A stretch of 64,000 nt of DNA from Selenomonas dianae (GCF_030644225.1 NZ_CP128650.1:1726001-1790000); one strand, 5' to 3'. Positions 52,088-61,950 are shown, counted from the first letter of the stretch. Notes: generated by a model from the letters alone, not told the origin. Program-made: numbers and translations.

Positions 52088-52993
52088 TCATGTATGTCCA
52101 CATTTCCGCAATACATTCGGCGTCAAAATTGCCGCAATGACGAGTGCGACCCCAACCATCTGCATCGCAACAAAATGTGTATCGAAAACGAGCCACGCAA
52201 AGACAACGCTCGCGACCGGCTCGACCGTCGCCGTAATCGCCGTTTCCTCGGGGCTCAGCCAACGCAGCCCCGCATTGAACGCAAAAAACGCGACAATTGT
52301 CCCAAGTCCGATGATGATAAGAAGATCAAGCCACGTCGTCGGTGTAAAGAACGTCCCGACCTCCGCAATCACCTGCGTCACAGGCAGGAGTGAAATGCCC
52401 CCGAACAGCATACATACGGCAAGCAGAAAGAAGCGGTCAAAGAGGCGCAGGAGATGAACGGGGTAGATCATCGCAAAGACGAACGTCGCCCCCGAGATCA
52501 GACTCCACACAATGCAGGACATCGGCACGGAGAGCCGTCCGAGATCGCCGCCCGTAACGAGGAGGAACACCCCCGCCACCGCAGCGACAATCGTCCCTGC
52601 TTCCGCCCGTGACGGCAGCCGCTGATAGCGCACGGCAAGGTAGAGCGTCATCATCGCGGGGCTTGTATAGCAGATGACCGTCGTTGCCGCCGCATCCCCC
52701 TCCGCAATCCCCATGAAGTATGAAAACTGCACGATCATAATGCCGAGAATACCGTGCAGTACGAGTTGTCCGAGGAGGCGCGGATTCCGGCGTAAGGAAC
52801 GCACACCGCGCCGAAGCCCCCCGCTCCACCATGCAAGCAGGAAAAACAGCCCGCTTGAGAGAAAAAGGCGTACCTGCGTCAGCTCAATTGGGATGTGAAC
52901 GGACTGCGTGTAGAAATGCTGTGCCGCCGTTCCGCTCGCCGCCCATGCCGTCCCTGCGAGGAGCACGAGCAGCACGGCGGAGAGATGTGACAT
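52088..52993 (-). CDS. EamA/DMT-family transporter
   Basis: The 301-aa protein has ten hydrophobic helices in two EamA repeats (AGTAWAASGTAAQHFY; SLISGATFVFAMIYPVHLL) and ends in the TVEPVASVVFAWLVF motif of DMT exporters. The substrate is unknown. It starts on the glmM stop, so it is translationally coupled to a cell-wall precursor gene. Confidence 0.88.
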   Translation of the reverse strand: MSHLSAVLLVLLAGTAWAASGTAAQHFYTQSVHIPIELTQVRLFLSSGLFFLLAWWSGGLRRGVRSLRRNPRLLGQLVLHGILGIMIVQFSYFMGIAEGDAAATTVICYTSPAMMTLYLAVRYQRLPSRAEAGTIVAAVAGVFLLVTGGDLGRLSVPMSCIVWSLISGATFVFAMIYPVHLLRLFDRFFLLAVCMLFGGISLLPVTQVIAEVGTFFTPTTWLDLLIIIGLGTIVAFFAFNAGLRWLSPEETAITATVEPVASVVFAWLVFDTHFVAMQMVGVALVIAAILTPNVLRKCGHT

Positions 52994-54348
52994 TATGCCT
53001 CACCCTGCTCCCGCTTTACAACCTCAACGATCGCACCGCAGACCTCTTCCAGCTGCGTTTGATCGCTGCCCTCCGCCATCACGCGGATGAGCGGCTCCGT
53101 GCCGGAGGGACGCACGAGCACGCGCCCCTCGCTGCCGAGAATACGCTCCCCCTCCGCAATCGCGGCGCGGATGGCGGTATTTTCCTCCCAGCCCGCCTTC
53201 GTCTTGACGCGCACATTGACGAGAAGCTGCGGATACGTCGTCATCATTGCGTTCAGCTCCGATGCCTTCTTCCCGCTGCGGCGGAGTGCCGCAAGCACCT
53301 GCAGCGCCGTGATGAGCCCGTCGCCCGTCGTTGCGTGCGCAGCAAAGATGATATGCCCCGACTGCTCGCCGCCGATCGTATAGCCGTTCTTGCGCATGGA
53401 CTCAAGCACATAGCGGTCGCCGACCGCCGTCACATCGACGCGCCCGCCAAGCGCTGCAATCGCCTTGTGGAAGCCGATGTTTGCCATCACCGTCGTCACG
53501 ACCGTCTTGTGCGGCAAACGACCCGCACGAATCATCTCCGCCGCACACGCGACGAGAATGTGGTCGCCGTCGATCAGTTCGCCCTTTTCATCAAGACAAA
53601 GGCAGCGATCCGCATCCCCGTCATGTGCAATGCCGAGATCCGCATGGCACTCCAACACCGTACGGCGCAGCGAGTCCAGATGTGTCGAGCCGCACCCGTC
53701 GTTGATGTTCACCCCGTTCGGGAGCGCATGGATGACCTTGACCTCCGCCCCGAGACGGCGCAGCACCTTCGGCATCGCCTCGTACGCCGCACCGTTCGCA
53801 CAGTCCAGTACGATCTTCATCCCGTCGAAACGCTCCGAACACGTCCCCGCCACATAGTCGATGTACTGATTCAGAAGATCGTCGCGGTACTCCACAACGC
53901 CGATGTCTCGTCCCGTCGGACGCGCCGCATCGTCATTCGTCTGAAGGCGGCGCACGAGTGTCTCCAGCTCATCCTCCACCGCATCCGGCAGCTTGTAGCC
54001 GTCCCCGCCGAAGAACTTGATCCCGTTGTCATGAAACGGATTGTGCGAGGCAGAGATCACAATGCCCGCCTGCATCTTGTGCTCGCGCGTGAGATAGGCG
54101 ACCGCAGGAGTCGGCACAACCCCTGCGAGAAGGGCAATCCCTCCCGCCGAGCAAATGCCCGATGTCAGAGCCGCCTCGAACATCTCGCCCGAGATGCGTG
54201 TATCGCGCCCGATCAGAATGCGCGGACGCACATCCGACTTCTCACCGAAATAAAGCGTCGCTGCACGCCCAAGATAATAGGCAAGCTCCGGTGTCAGCTC
54301 CGTATTGGCCTCACCGCGTACGCCGTCCGTACCAAAAAGTCTCATCAT
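52993..54348 (-). CDS. glmM: Phosphoglucosamine mutase GlmM
   Basis: GlmM converts glucosamine-6-P to glucosamine-1-P for UDP-GlcNAc. The 451-aa protein has FGTDGVRG at the start, the phosphoserine loop SASHNPFHDNG, the metal loop DGDADRC, and the sugar loop GGEQSGH. ATG 54348 follows AGGGGG. GlmM is known to inhibit CdaA in Firmicutes, which fits its place in this operon. Confidence 0.96.
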   Translation of the reverse strand: MMRLFGTDGVRGEANTELTPELAYYLGRAATLYFGEKSDVRPRILIGRDTRISGEMFEAALTSGICSAGGIALLAGVVPTPAVAYLTREHKMQAGIVISASHNPFHDNGIKFFGGDGYKLPDAVEDELETLVRRLQTNDDAARPTGRDIGVVEYRDDLLNQYIDYVAGTCSERFDGMKIVLDCANGAAYEAMPKVLRRLGAEVKVIHALPNGVNINDGCGSTHLDSLRRTVLECHADLGIAHDGDADRCLCLDEKGELIDGDHILVACAAEMIRAGRLPHKTVVTTVMANIGFHKAIAALGGRVDVTAVGDRYVLESMRKNGYTIGGEQSGHIIFAAHATTGDGLITALQVLAALRRSGKKASELNAMMTTYPQLLVNVRVKTKAGWEENTAIRAAIAEGERILGSEGRVLVRPSGTEPLIRVMAEGSDQTQLEEVCGAIVEVVKREQGEA

Positions 54349-54386
54349 GAACAGCCCCCTATATATGATACATTCCTTATCATAAT

Positions 54387-55985
54387 CTACTGTATCTTCC
54401 CCAAAAATGCAAGCGCGGCTTTCCGTCCGTCGAGTGCGGCGCTCATGATACCGCCCGCATAGCCCGCCCCCTCGCCGATCGGATACACCCCCGCCGCCGA
54501 AACGGATTCCATCGTCGCCGCCGTACGCACAATCCGGCACGGCGCGGAGGAACGCGACTCCACCCCCGTTAGCGGGACATCCGCCGCGCCGAAGCCCGGC
54601 ACGCGCTCCTCCCAGAATCGGAGCGCACGCGCAAGCGATGCCGTACACATCTCCGGCAGTACGGCACGCAGATCCGCAGTCCGCACGCCCGGCGCATACG
54701 TCGGCGTAACAGTAAAATCCCGCGCCCCTGTTTTTCCCGCAAGGAAGTCCCCCACAGACTGCACAGGAGCACGGTAGTCCCCGCCACCCGCACGAAATGC
54801 ACGCTCCTCAATGGTTCGCTGAAAAGCAATGCCACCGAGCACCGTGCCATCCCAGTCTGCGGGACTGACCTGTACGAGGAGAGCACTGTTGGCAACGCCC
54901 GAATCCCTGTGATAGTTGCTCATCCCGTTCGTCACGAGCCGCCCCATCTCCGAAGCCGCAGCGACCACCGTGCCGCCGGGACACATACAGAACGAGTAGA
55001 CACCGCGCCCCCCCGCCTCGTCACGGTAGGTCATGGCATAGTCCGCCACAGGGAGCTGCGGACTGCCCGCCGCCGCTCCGTACTGCATCCGGTCGATCCA
55101 TGCCTGTGCGTGCTCGATGCGCACCCCCACAGCAAACGCCTTTGCCTCCATGTGAAGCCCTGCCGCACACAGCATTGCATAGGTATCGCGTGCCGAATGC
55201 CCGATGCCGAAAAAGACCGCCTCCACGGGAATCCGCTCCGCATCGTTCACCACAAGAGCCGCAACCCGTCCCGCACGCAGCTCCACACCCGTCACCTGTG
55301 CACCGAAGCGCACCGTACCGCCCATGCGGATGATGGCACGGCGCAGATTTTTCACCACATCCCGCAGAACATCCGTCCCGATGTGAGGCTTTTGCAGACA
55401 GCGGATTTCCTCGGGTGCGCCCGCCGCGATAAACGCCTCGATGATCTCGTGCATACGCGGGTCATTGCTGCGTGCCGTCAGTTTCCCATCCGAAAACGTT
55501 CCCGCACCGCCCTCACCAAACTGTACATTCGATGCGGGATCGAGCACGCCCGTCTGCCAAAACCGCGCGACATCCGCCGTACGGCGATCCACATCCTGCC
55601 CGCGTTCGAGCACGAGCGGACAGAGCCCCGCACGCGCGAGCGTCCATGCGGCAAAGATCCCCGCAGGGCCGAACCCCACAACCACGGGACGATGTGCCGG
55701 AACTGCACCCACACGGGGGATCTCCATCGGTACGGACACCGGTGCCGGCATCACATCCGCATCCCTGCGCAGACGTCCGAGCACTGCACGCTCATGGTCA
55801 AGTGCGACATCCAGCGCATAGACCCACGCAATCGGCGTCCCCTTCCTGCGCCGCGCATCCAGTGCCTTATGAACAACAATCACCCCGCGCACAGCGCAGG
55901 GTGATTGGTTCAGACGCTCCGCCGCTATTTCTGCGAGCGGACGCACGTCATCATAGGGAACGCGCAGATTTTTCACGCGAATCAT
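54387..55985 (-). CDS. FAD-dependent oxidoreductase (COG2509)
   Basis: The 532-aa protein has an N-terminal region, an FAD motif VVVGFGPAGIFAAWTLARAG (about 106-125), NVQFGEGGAGTFSDGKL and a C-terminal GEGAGYAGGI motif, the hallmarks of this uncharacterised family. It lies between cdaR and glmM and overlaps cdaR by 4 bases. Its substrate is unknown. Confidence 0.85.
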   Translation of the reverse strand: MIRVKNLRVPYDDVRPLAEIAAERLNQSPCAVRGVIVVHKALDARRRKGTPIAWVYALDVALDHERAVLGRLRRDADVMPAPVSVPMEIPRVGAVPAHRPVVVGFGPAGIFAAWTLARAGLCPLVLERGQDVDRRTADVARFWQTGVLDPASNVQFGEGGAGTFSDGKLTARSNDPRMHEIIEAFIAAGAPEEIRCLQKPHIGTDVLRDVVKNLRRAIIRMGGTVRFGAQVTGVELRAGRVAALVVNDAERIPVEAVFFGIGHSARDTYAMLCAAGLHMEAKAFAVGVRIEHAQAWIDRMQYGAAAGSPQLPVADYAMTYRDEAGGRGVYSFCMCPGGTVVAAASEMGRLVTNGMSNYHRDSGVANSALLVQVSPADWDGTVLGGIAFQRTIEERAFRAGGGDYRAPVQSVGDFLAGKTGARDFTVTPTYAPGVRTADLRAVLPEMCTASLARALRFWEERVPGFGAADVPLTGVESRSSAPCRIVRTAATMESVSAAGVYPIGEGAGYAGGIMSAALDGRKAALAFLGKIQ

Positions 55986-56914
55986 TTCATTGCTCCAACC
56001 TTGATCTCCACCGTCACATTCGGATCCGTCACCGTCACGCCCGGAGGCAGCACGAGCTTCACCGTGCGTTTCTCCGTCGTATGCACATCCGCGAGGGAGA
56101 ACTCCTCCGTCCCGATGCTTGTGATTGTGCCGATCACATCCCCCGTTCCCGCGATCTCAATGCGGGACGGCTCCACCGTGATCCCTTCGAGCTTCAGTGC
56201 AGGAGGAAGATCACTGCGCGGATGCGCCTCGACCTCCACCACCTTGCGTGAGAGACTGCGTGCAAATTTAAGGAAAACGTGCGTTGTGGACGGGTTGAGG
56301 GTGACCCCCGCCACTTCTCGTCCATCTGCATTCAACGGCACCAGTTTCACCTCTGCCGTATCGTCGCTCGAAAGCCCGTTCAAATTGATATGTCCCGTCG
56401 CTTGGGCAACCTGATCGACCAGACTGCGCGGACCCTCAATCATGACCGTTTTATATTCCTGCTCAAACTTCGCCACGGTGAACCCTTCCGCAGGAAAACC
56501 GTCCGTCGCCACAACCGCGAGAACAGGCTGTTCCACGATCCGATCCAGATTCACATTGATCTTATCCGGCGAGATCCCAACGAGATCGAACCCGTACGGG
56601 ATCGAAGCCTCCACGGCATACGCCCGCGTTCCCTCCGTGAAGTCGGCAAGGCTCATCCGTGCGTGGAAATCTCCGCGCTCCGCCGCAACGAAGAAGGAAC
56701 GCGGTCCGCGCACACGGATCGTCACCGAATCGGCATCGGCGGACATCTGATAGCCCTCCGGCGCATTCTCGATCGTCACCGGGACGGTATACGTCCCCTC
56801 CATCGCGGGATTCTGATCGTTCATCACATAGAGCCAGAGCACAACCGCAACGATGAGCGCAACAATCTTTGCCGGCAGATTGTGCTGCACCATACTCCGA
56901 AGCCTTTCCATCAT
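55982..56914 (-). CDS. cdaR: YbbR-domain protein CdaR
   Basis: CdaR sits in the membrane and regulates CdaA. The 310-aa protein has one membrane helix (about 15-32) and about three YbbR repeats outside (VTIENAPEGYQM, VTIRVRGPRS patterns). It overlaps cdaA by 4 bases (ATGA) and GGAGG precedes it. Confidence 0.9.
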   Translation of the reverse strand: MMERLRSMVQHNLPAKIVALIVAVVLWLYVMNDQNPAMEGTYTVPVTIENAPEGYQMSADADSVTIRVRGPRSFFVAAERGDFHARMSLADFTEGTRAYAVEASIPYGFDLVGISPDKINVNLDRIVEQPVLAVVATDGFPAEGFTVAKFEQEYKTVMIEGPRSLVDQVAQATGHINLNGLSSDDTAEVKLVPLNADGREVAGVTLNPSTTHVFLKFARSLSRKVVEVEAHPRSDLPPALKLEGITVEPSRIEIAGTGDVIGTITSIGTEEFSLADVHTTEKRTVKLVLPPGVTVTDPNVTVEIKVGAMK

Positions 56915-57759
56915 TTCTTCCTCCAGCTTCGAACAAGTTCCAAAATGGACGGACGCGAACTGTATGCAAATGCAGGGGTCAGGATATGCGTCAGCTGATC
57001 GGCGTCCAGATGGCGGTGAATCCGCCCGTTCTCCGCAATCGAGATCGTCCCCGTCTCCTCGCTCACCACGACGACGAGTGCATCACACTGCTCCGAGAGA
57101 CCGATGGCCGCACGGTGGCGCGTTCCAAGTTCCGTCGAGAGAGAGCGGTTCTCCGTCAAGGGCAGAAGGCAGCCCGCCGCAATCAGACGCTTGCCGCGGA
57201 TCACCGCCGCCCCGTCATGCAGCGGCGTGTTGGGAATGAACACGTTCATCAGAAAATCCGACGTAATGAGACCGTCGATCTGAATGCCCGTCGCACTGAT
57301 GTCGTTCAGCCCCATATCGCGCTCGATGACGAGCAGCGCACCGATCTTGTTCGCCGACAGGATCTTGACCGCGCTGCGGATCTCGCGGATCGTACTCTGT
57401 GCCTCCTCCTCATCGACCAGTCCGCCCGCACGGAAAAAACGCCCCTGCCCCAGATGTTCGAGCGTGCGCCGCAGCTCCGGCTGGAACACGATCGGCAGCG
57501 CGACAAAGAGCAGTGTCACAGACTTTTGAAGCAGCCACGAGATCACATGCAGCTCGAAATAGCTCGCAACAACCGTTACACCGAGGAGCACGAGAATCCC
57601 CTTGGCGAGCGTAATGGCACGCGTATCCTCCAGCATCACATAAACACGGTAGAGGATAAACGCCACAATCAGAATATCGACGACATCGAGCAGCGTAATG
57701 GTTGACAGGATACCGCGAAACTGTGTCGGTATCGTAAGATCAAGAGGCATAAGGAACAC
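56911..57759 (-). CDS. cdaA: Diadenylate cyclase CdaA
   Basis: CdaA makes c-di-AMP from two ATP. The 282-aa protein has three membrane helices (about 20-100) and a DAC domain with LHDGAAV (DGA) and GTRHRAAIG (RHR). The start is GTG 57759 or ATG 57750; ribosome sites are weak for both. Confidence 0.94.
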   Translation of the reverse strand: MFLMPLDLTIPTQFRGILSTITLLDVVDILIVAFILYRVYVMLEDTRAITLAKGILVLLGVTVVASYFELHVISWLLQKSVTLLFVALPIVFQPELRRTLEHLGQGRFFRAGGLVDEEEAQSTIREIRSAVKILSANKIGALLVIERDMGLNDISATGIQIDGLITSDFLMNVFIPNTPLHDGAAVIRGKRLIAAGCLLPLTENRSLSTELGTRHRAAIGLSEQCDALVVVVSEETGTISIAENGRIHRHLDADQLTHILTPAFAYSSRPSILELVRSWRKK

Positions 57760-57798
57760 CCACGGTCAACAAACCCTTTCGACATATTTTCAAATGAT

Positions 57799-57827
57799 AT
57801 TATATATGATTTCTCGCTCTGCCGCAA
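57799..57827 (-). promoter_or_regulatory. Promoter of the cdaA operon
   Basis: On the minus strand -35 TTGCGG (57827-57822), 17-base spacer, -10 TATAAT (57804-57799), about 40 bases before cdaA. Confidence 0.75.
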
Positions 57828-57854
57828 AAATCCTTGTGACCTGCCGCACTCTTT

Positions 57855-57926
57855 CAAAAAAATTTCGTCCCCTCAGCGAACGGATTCCACCCCCGGTGGA
57901 ACCCCCTCTCGCAAAGGAGACGAAAA
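57855..57926 (-). terminator. Large terminator of ilvE
   Basis: On the minus strand TTCGTCTCC pairs with GGGGACGAA (outer stem), GCGA with TCGC, and GGTTCCACC with GGTGGAATC (inner stem). The outer stem runs into ATTTTTTT. It starts 12 bases after the ilvE stop. Confidence 0.85.
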
Positions 57927-57937
57927 CGAATGAAAAA

Positions 57938-58963
57938 TCAGCAGATCTTGCGGATCCAGCCCTCGGGCGCCTCCACCGTGCCGAGCTGAATACCGCGCAG
58001 CGTGTCATAGAGTTTTTGCAGAACAGGACCCATGTGCTCCATCCCGCTCGGGAGGGTGATCACCTTGTCCCCGTACGTCACCGAGCCGACAGGCGAGATC
58101 ACCGCAGCGGTTCCGCACAAGCCGCACTCGGCAAACTCCGGAAGCTCCGCAAAGGGAACGGGCCGTTCCTCCACCTTCATCCCGAGAATGTGCTCCGCGA
58201 TATAGAGCAGGGAACGGCGCGTGATCGACGGCAGGATGGAATTCGACTTCGGCGTGACGACAGTACCATCCTTCGTGACAAACAGGAAGTTCGCCCCGCC
58301 CGTCTCCTCAACATAGGTGCGCGTTGCAGCATCGAGGAACATATTCTCGTCAAACCCAGCTGCGTGTGCCATCATATAGGCATGGAGACTCATCGCATAG
58401 TTCAGCCCTGCCTTGATATGCCCCGTACCGTGCGGTGCCGCACGGTCAAAATCACTCACACAGAGGCGCACGGGCTTCGCCCCGCCCTTGAAGTACGGGC
58501 CGACCGGCGTAGCAAAGAGACGGAACTGATACGCATCCGCCGGCTTTACCCCGATGACCTCGCCCGTGGCGAAAATCAGAGGGCGCAGGTAGAGCGAGGC
58601 ATCCGAACCGTACGGCGGCACATAGTCACGATTCGCAGCGACCACCGCATCCACCGCCTCCAGAAAACGCTCCTGCGGAAACGACGGCATCTCAAGATAC
58701 GCCGCCGAGTGATACATACGCGCCGCATTGAGGTCGGGACGGAACGTCACAATATCGCCATGCACCGTTTCATATGCCTTCAGCCCCTCGAACACCTCCT
58801 GACAGTAGTGCAGGATGCCCGCGCATTCACTGAGCACAACGGTCGCATCGGACGTGAGCCCGCCCGCATCCCACGCGCCGTCCGCATAGTCCGATACATA
58901 GCGCTGCGGCAGCGCACGATAGCCAAACCCCAGATTTCCCCAGTCAATATCCGCCTTTGCCAT
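57938..58963 (-). CDS. ilvE: Branched-chain amino acid aminotransferase
   Basis: IlvE catalyses the last step of Val, Leu and Ile synthesis using PLP and glutamate. The 341-aa protein (fold type IV, the longer BCAT form) has the PLP Lys in GTGHIKAGLNYA and ETGGANFLFV near the active site. It has its own promoter and terminator; no T-box or leader peptide is visible. Confidence 0.95.
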   Translation of the reverse strand: MAKADIDWGNLGFGYRALPQRYVSDYADGAWDAGGLTSDATVVLSECAGILHYCQEVFEGLKAYETVHGDIVTFRPDLNAARMYHSAAYLEMPSFPQERFLEAVDAVVAANRDYVPPYGSDASLYLRPLIFATGEVIGVKPADAYQFRLFATPVGPYFKGGAKPVRLCVSDFDRAAPHGTGHIKAGLNYAMSLHAYMMAHAAGFDENMFLDAATRTYVEETGGANFLFVTKDGTVVTPKSNSILPSITRRSLLYIAEHILGMKVEERPVPFAELPEFAECGLCGTAAVISPVGSVTYGDKVITLPSGMEHMGPVLQKLYDTLRGIQLGTVEAPEGWIRKIC

Positions 58964-58995
58964 AGCTCTTCCTCTTTCCTAAAATTTTATGTCCT

Positions 58996-59024
58996 ATCAT
59001 AGTACCGCAGGACGGACTTGTCAA
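58996..59024 (-). promoter_or_regulatory. ilvE promoter
   Basis: On the minus strand a perfect -35 TTGACA (59024-59019), 17-base spacer, -10 TATGAT (59001-58996). The -35 overlaps the end of the nnr gene. The leader is only about 25 bases long. Confidence 0.85.
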
Positions 59025-60565
59025 CCGAGTTCCCTCAGAGCCTTCGGCAAACGGCGCAGAATATCGCCCGCCACGAGGCCGTTTCCGTGTGCCTCATAGG
59101 CAAGATCCCCCGCACGACCGTGCGCATAGACCCCGACGAGCGGTGTCATCCCGCTCTCCATCTGACGCATCAGCCCCGCAATCGCCCCTGCGAGGACATC
59201 GCCCGCTCCCGCCGTCGCCATCCCCGCATTGCCGACCGTGGTAAAGAACGCATCCCCGTCGGGATAGACGACGATCGTACACGCACTTTTGACGACGAAT
59301 ACCGCCTGATGGGCGCGCGCCGCCTCCCGTGCCTCATGCAGAAGATCCGCAGCGACCTCGTCCGTATTCTTGCCCAACAGCCCCGCAAACTCACCGAGGT
59401 GCGGTGTCAGAATCGGCACCTGCGGCAAATCCCGCAGATCGCCAAGATGACTGCGGAACGCATAGATCGCATCGGCATCCATCACGAGCGGAGCCTTCAC
59501 ATCAGCGGCAAAGAGCCGGACAAACTCGCTCGTCTCTACCGCACGGCCAAGTCCCGGCCCGATCAGCACAGCGTCCGCCTGTGCCGCAAGAGCAAGCGCA
59601 GACTCAAGCGCCTTGAGCCCGCCGAAACGTCCCGTCCCCTCATCGGGCACGGGCACGACCATCGCCTCCGTCATCTTCGCCGCAAGCACAGGATAGATCC
59701 TCTCCGGCACGGCGAGTGTCACCAGTCCCGCCCCGATGCGCAGCGCCGCCTGTGCCGCGAGTGCCGCCGCCCCCGTCATACCGAGCGATCCCGCGAGGAC
59801 GAGAATGCGTCCGCACGTTCCCTTGTGTGCATCGCGTGCGCGTACGGGCAGCAGCTTCGCCGCAGTCTCCCGTGTGATGAGAGACTGGCGCAGTTCCTCC
59901 CCGTCCAACAGCGCATGAGGTATGCCAATATCGTCCACGAGCAGCTTGCCGGCGGCATTCGCTCCCTGCCCGATGAGATGCCCCACCTTCGGCAGCCCGA
60001 GTGCCAACGTCCGCTGCGCACGCACAGCCGCCGCAGCGATGCGCCCCGTATCCGCCTCCACGCCGCTCGGCAGATCAATCGCCATGACCGGTTTCCCCGC
60101 CGCATTGATCTCCTCGATGAGCCGCACCGTCTCCGCACGCAGTTCCCCGCGCGTCCCCGTACCGAGAATGCCGTCCACAACCGCATCCGCAAACCGCAGC
60201 GATACGCGCAGCCGATCCCAGTCCCGATCACTCGCAAGCGGGCGGATCTCCACCCCCATCGCACGCAGGGCATCGTACATCGCACGCGCAGCCTCGCCGA
60301 GACGTTCTTCCGTCCCCGTAAAGAACATCTTCACACGCGCCCCCATATTCATCAGATGCCGTGCCGCTGCAAACGCATCCCCGCCGTTGTTCCCGCCACC
60401 GGCAAAGACCGCAAACACCTTGTCCGCCGCGCCCCCGACCATTGCTGCCGCTTCTTCCGCCGACCGCCGTCCGGCATTTTCCATCAGGGCGACAGCGGGC
60501 AGCCCGTAGTCGCTGACCGCACGCGCATCAATCCGACGCATATCCTCTGCAAACGATACATTCAT
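59021..60565 (-). CDS. nnr: Bifunctional NAD(P)H-hydrate epimerase and dehydratase
   Basis: This enzyme repairs hydrated NAD(P)H. The 514-aa protein joins an N-terminal YjeF-N epimerase (GGGNNGGDAFAAARHL) and a C-terminal ribokinase-like dehydratase (NAGMATAGAGDVLAGAIAGL). ATG 60565 follows GGAGGG and overlaps the acpS stop. Confidence 0.95.
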   Translation of the reverse strand: MNVSFAEDMRRIDARAVSDYGLPAVALMENAGRRSAEEAAAMVGGAADKVFAVFAGGGNNGGDAFAAARHLMNMGARVKMFFTGTEERLGEAARAMYDALRAMGVEIRPLASDRDWDRLRVSLRFADAVVDGILGTGTRGELRAETVRLIEEINAAGKPVMAIDLPSGVEADTGRIAAAAVRAQRTLALGLPKVGHLIGQGANAAGKLLVDDIGIPHALLDGEELRQSLITRETAAKLLPVRARDAHKGTCGRILVLAGSLGMTGAAALAAQAALRIGAGLVTLAVPERIYPVLAAKMTEAMVVPVPDEGTGRFGGLKALESALALAAQADAVLIGPGLGRAVETSEFVRLFAADVKAPLVMDADAIYAFRSHLGDLRDLPQVPILTPHLGEFAGLLGKNTDEVAADLLHEAREAARAHQAVFVVKSACTIVVYPDGDAFFTTVGNAGMATAGAGDVLAGAIAGLMRQMESGMTPLVGVYAHGRAGDLAYEAHGNGLVAGDILRRLPKALRELG

Positions 60566-60939
60566 CGCTGACCCTCCAAAACACAATAGGCGAGCGCATA
60601 GTCACGCTCATGACTGAGCGTGATCCATACATTTGTCACACCCATCTCAGCCGCACGCGCGGCAAAATACCCGCTGAGGTGTACCTTTGGCGCGCCGAGT
60701 GTATCGGGCAGAATCTCCACATCATGCAGACAGCCGCCGCGCAGCCCTGTCCCGAACGCCTTGAGCACCGCCTCCTTGCCCGCAAAGCGCGCGGCAAGGC
60801 TCGCCGTCATCCCCTTCCCCCGCATCGCGGCATAGGCGCGTTCCCCCGCCGTATAGACGCGCTCCAAAAAATGTGGATGCTTAACAGCACGCACCACACG
60901 CGGGATATGGACAATATCACTGCCGATGCCCAAAATCAT
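60562..60939 (-). CDS. acpS: Holo-[acyl-carrier-protein] synthase
   Basis: AcpS attaches phosphopantetheine to ACP. The 125-aa protein starts MILGIGSDIVHIPRV (D8 binds metal) and has FAGKEAVLKAFGTGL. ATG 60939 follows GGAAGGG. It lies just after the motB terminator; its own promoter is not obvious. Confidence 0.95.
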   Translation of the reverse strand: MILGIGSDIVHIPRVVRAVKHPHFLERVYTAGERAYAAMRGKGMTASLAARFAGKEAVLKAFGTGLRGGCLHDVEILPDTLGAPKVHLSGYFAARAAEMGVTNVWITLSHERDYALAYCVLEGQR

Positions 60940-60966
60940 ACGGAAGACCCTTCCTGTCCCTGATAC

Positions 60967-60998
60967 AAAAAGGAGCCATTGCATACGCAACAGCCCCC
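60967..60998 (-). terminator. Terminator of motAB
   Basis: On the minus strand GGGGCTGTTGC pairs with GCAATGGCTCC (several G-U) and is followed by TTTTT. It lies about 22 bases after the motB stop. Confidence 0.75.
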
Positions 60999-61019
60999 TT
61001 GTCATTCACCTTCCTGCGC

Positions 61020-61949
61020 TCAGTGCTGCAGCGGCGCCGGTACAAGCCCGGGCGAAGAATGTGTCGGACGCATCGACGTCCCCATCTCCGGCGTTCCGCC
61101 GGATGCCGCAGACTCGGACGACGGCTTTGCCGTCGGCATTGTCGTCGAGGGAGCATTGGCACTCGTCACCACTTTACCATCCGAAGCACTGATCGAATCG
61201 TCCTGACTGAACCGCATACTTCGGGCAATGAACACCTCAACGCGCCGATTCTGGGCACGTCCCTCGTCTGTATCGTTTGAGGCGATCGGACGATACTCGC
61301 TGTAGCCGAGTGCGCTGAACCGTGCCGGGTTCAGCGACGGCTGCACCCCCATGAGACCACGCATGAGACTCACCGCACGCGCGGAACTCAGTTCCCAGTT
61401 CGACGGGAACTGCGCCGTTGAGATCGGCACATTGTCCGTATGCCCGGAGATCGTCACACGCTCCGGCAGCGCAGCGAGGAGACTCGCGATCACAGGTACG
61501 ATCTGCTCCGCCTGCCCCTCCAATGTCGCAGAGCCGGAGGCAAAGAGAGCCTTCTCCTTCAGACGGATCATCAGCCCGTCCTCAGACAGCTCCGTCGACA
61601 CCTGATCTTGGAGATTGTTCTCCTTGACATACTGCTCGATTTTCTCCTGCACCTCGCGCAGCGTCTCATTTTCCTTCATATAAGCATCGTTGGCATTGTC
61701 CTGTCCCTGCGTCGTCGCCGAGTTGATCGCCGTCGCAGGCCCCATGCCGGAGAAGAACGACGGCCCGCCCATATTAAACGCCGCCGTGAACGCCTGTGCG
61801 AGCGCCTGCATCTTTGACGCATCCGTCTGCGACATCGCGAACAGAGCGATGAAGAGCGCCAAGAGCAGCGTCATCAGATCGGAGTAGGGCAGCAGCCAAG
61901 CCTCGCCCGCTTCCTCCTCATGCGGCTTCGCATGCTTCTTACGCGCCAT
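61020..61949 (-). CDS. motB: Stator protein MotB
   Basis: MotB anchors the stator to peptidoglycan. The 309-aa protein has one membrane helix with the proton-binding Asp (PYSDLMTLLLALFIALF) and an OmpA-like domain with ISGHTDNVP and NRRVEVFI. The last 50 residues are low complexity, rich in Ser, Thr and Pro. One base separates it from motA. Confidence 0.95.
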   Translation of the reverse strand: MARKKHAKPHEEEAGEAWLLPYSDLMTLLLALFIALFAMSQTDASKMQALAQAFTAAFNMGGPSFFSGMGPATAINSATTQGQDNANDAYMKENETLREVQEKIEQYVKENNLQDQVSTELSEDGLMIRLKEKALFASGSATLEGQAEQIVPVIASLLAALPERVTISGHTDNVPISTAQFPSNWELSSARAVSLMRGLMGVQPSLNPARFSALGYSEYRPIASNDTDEGRAQNRRVEVFIARSMRFSQDDSISASDGKVVTSANAPSTTMPTAKPSSESAASGGTPEMGTSMRPTHSSPGLVPAPLQH

Positions 61950-61950
61950 A

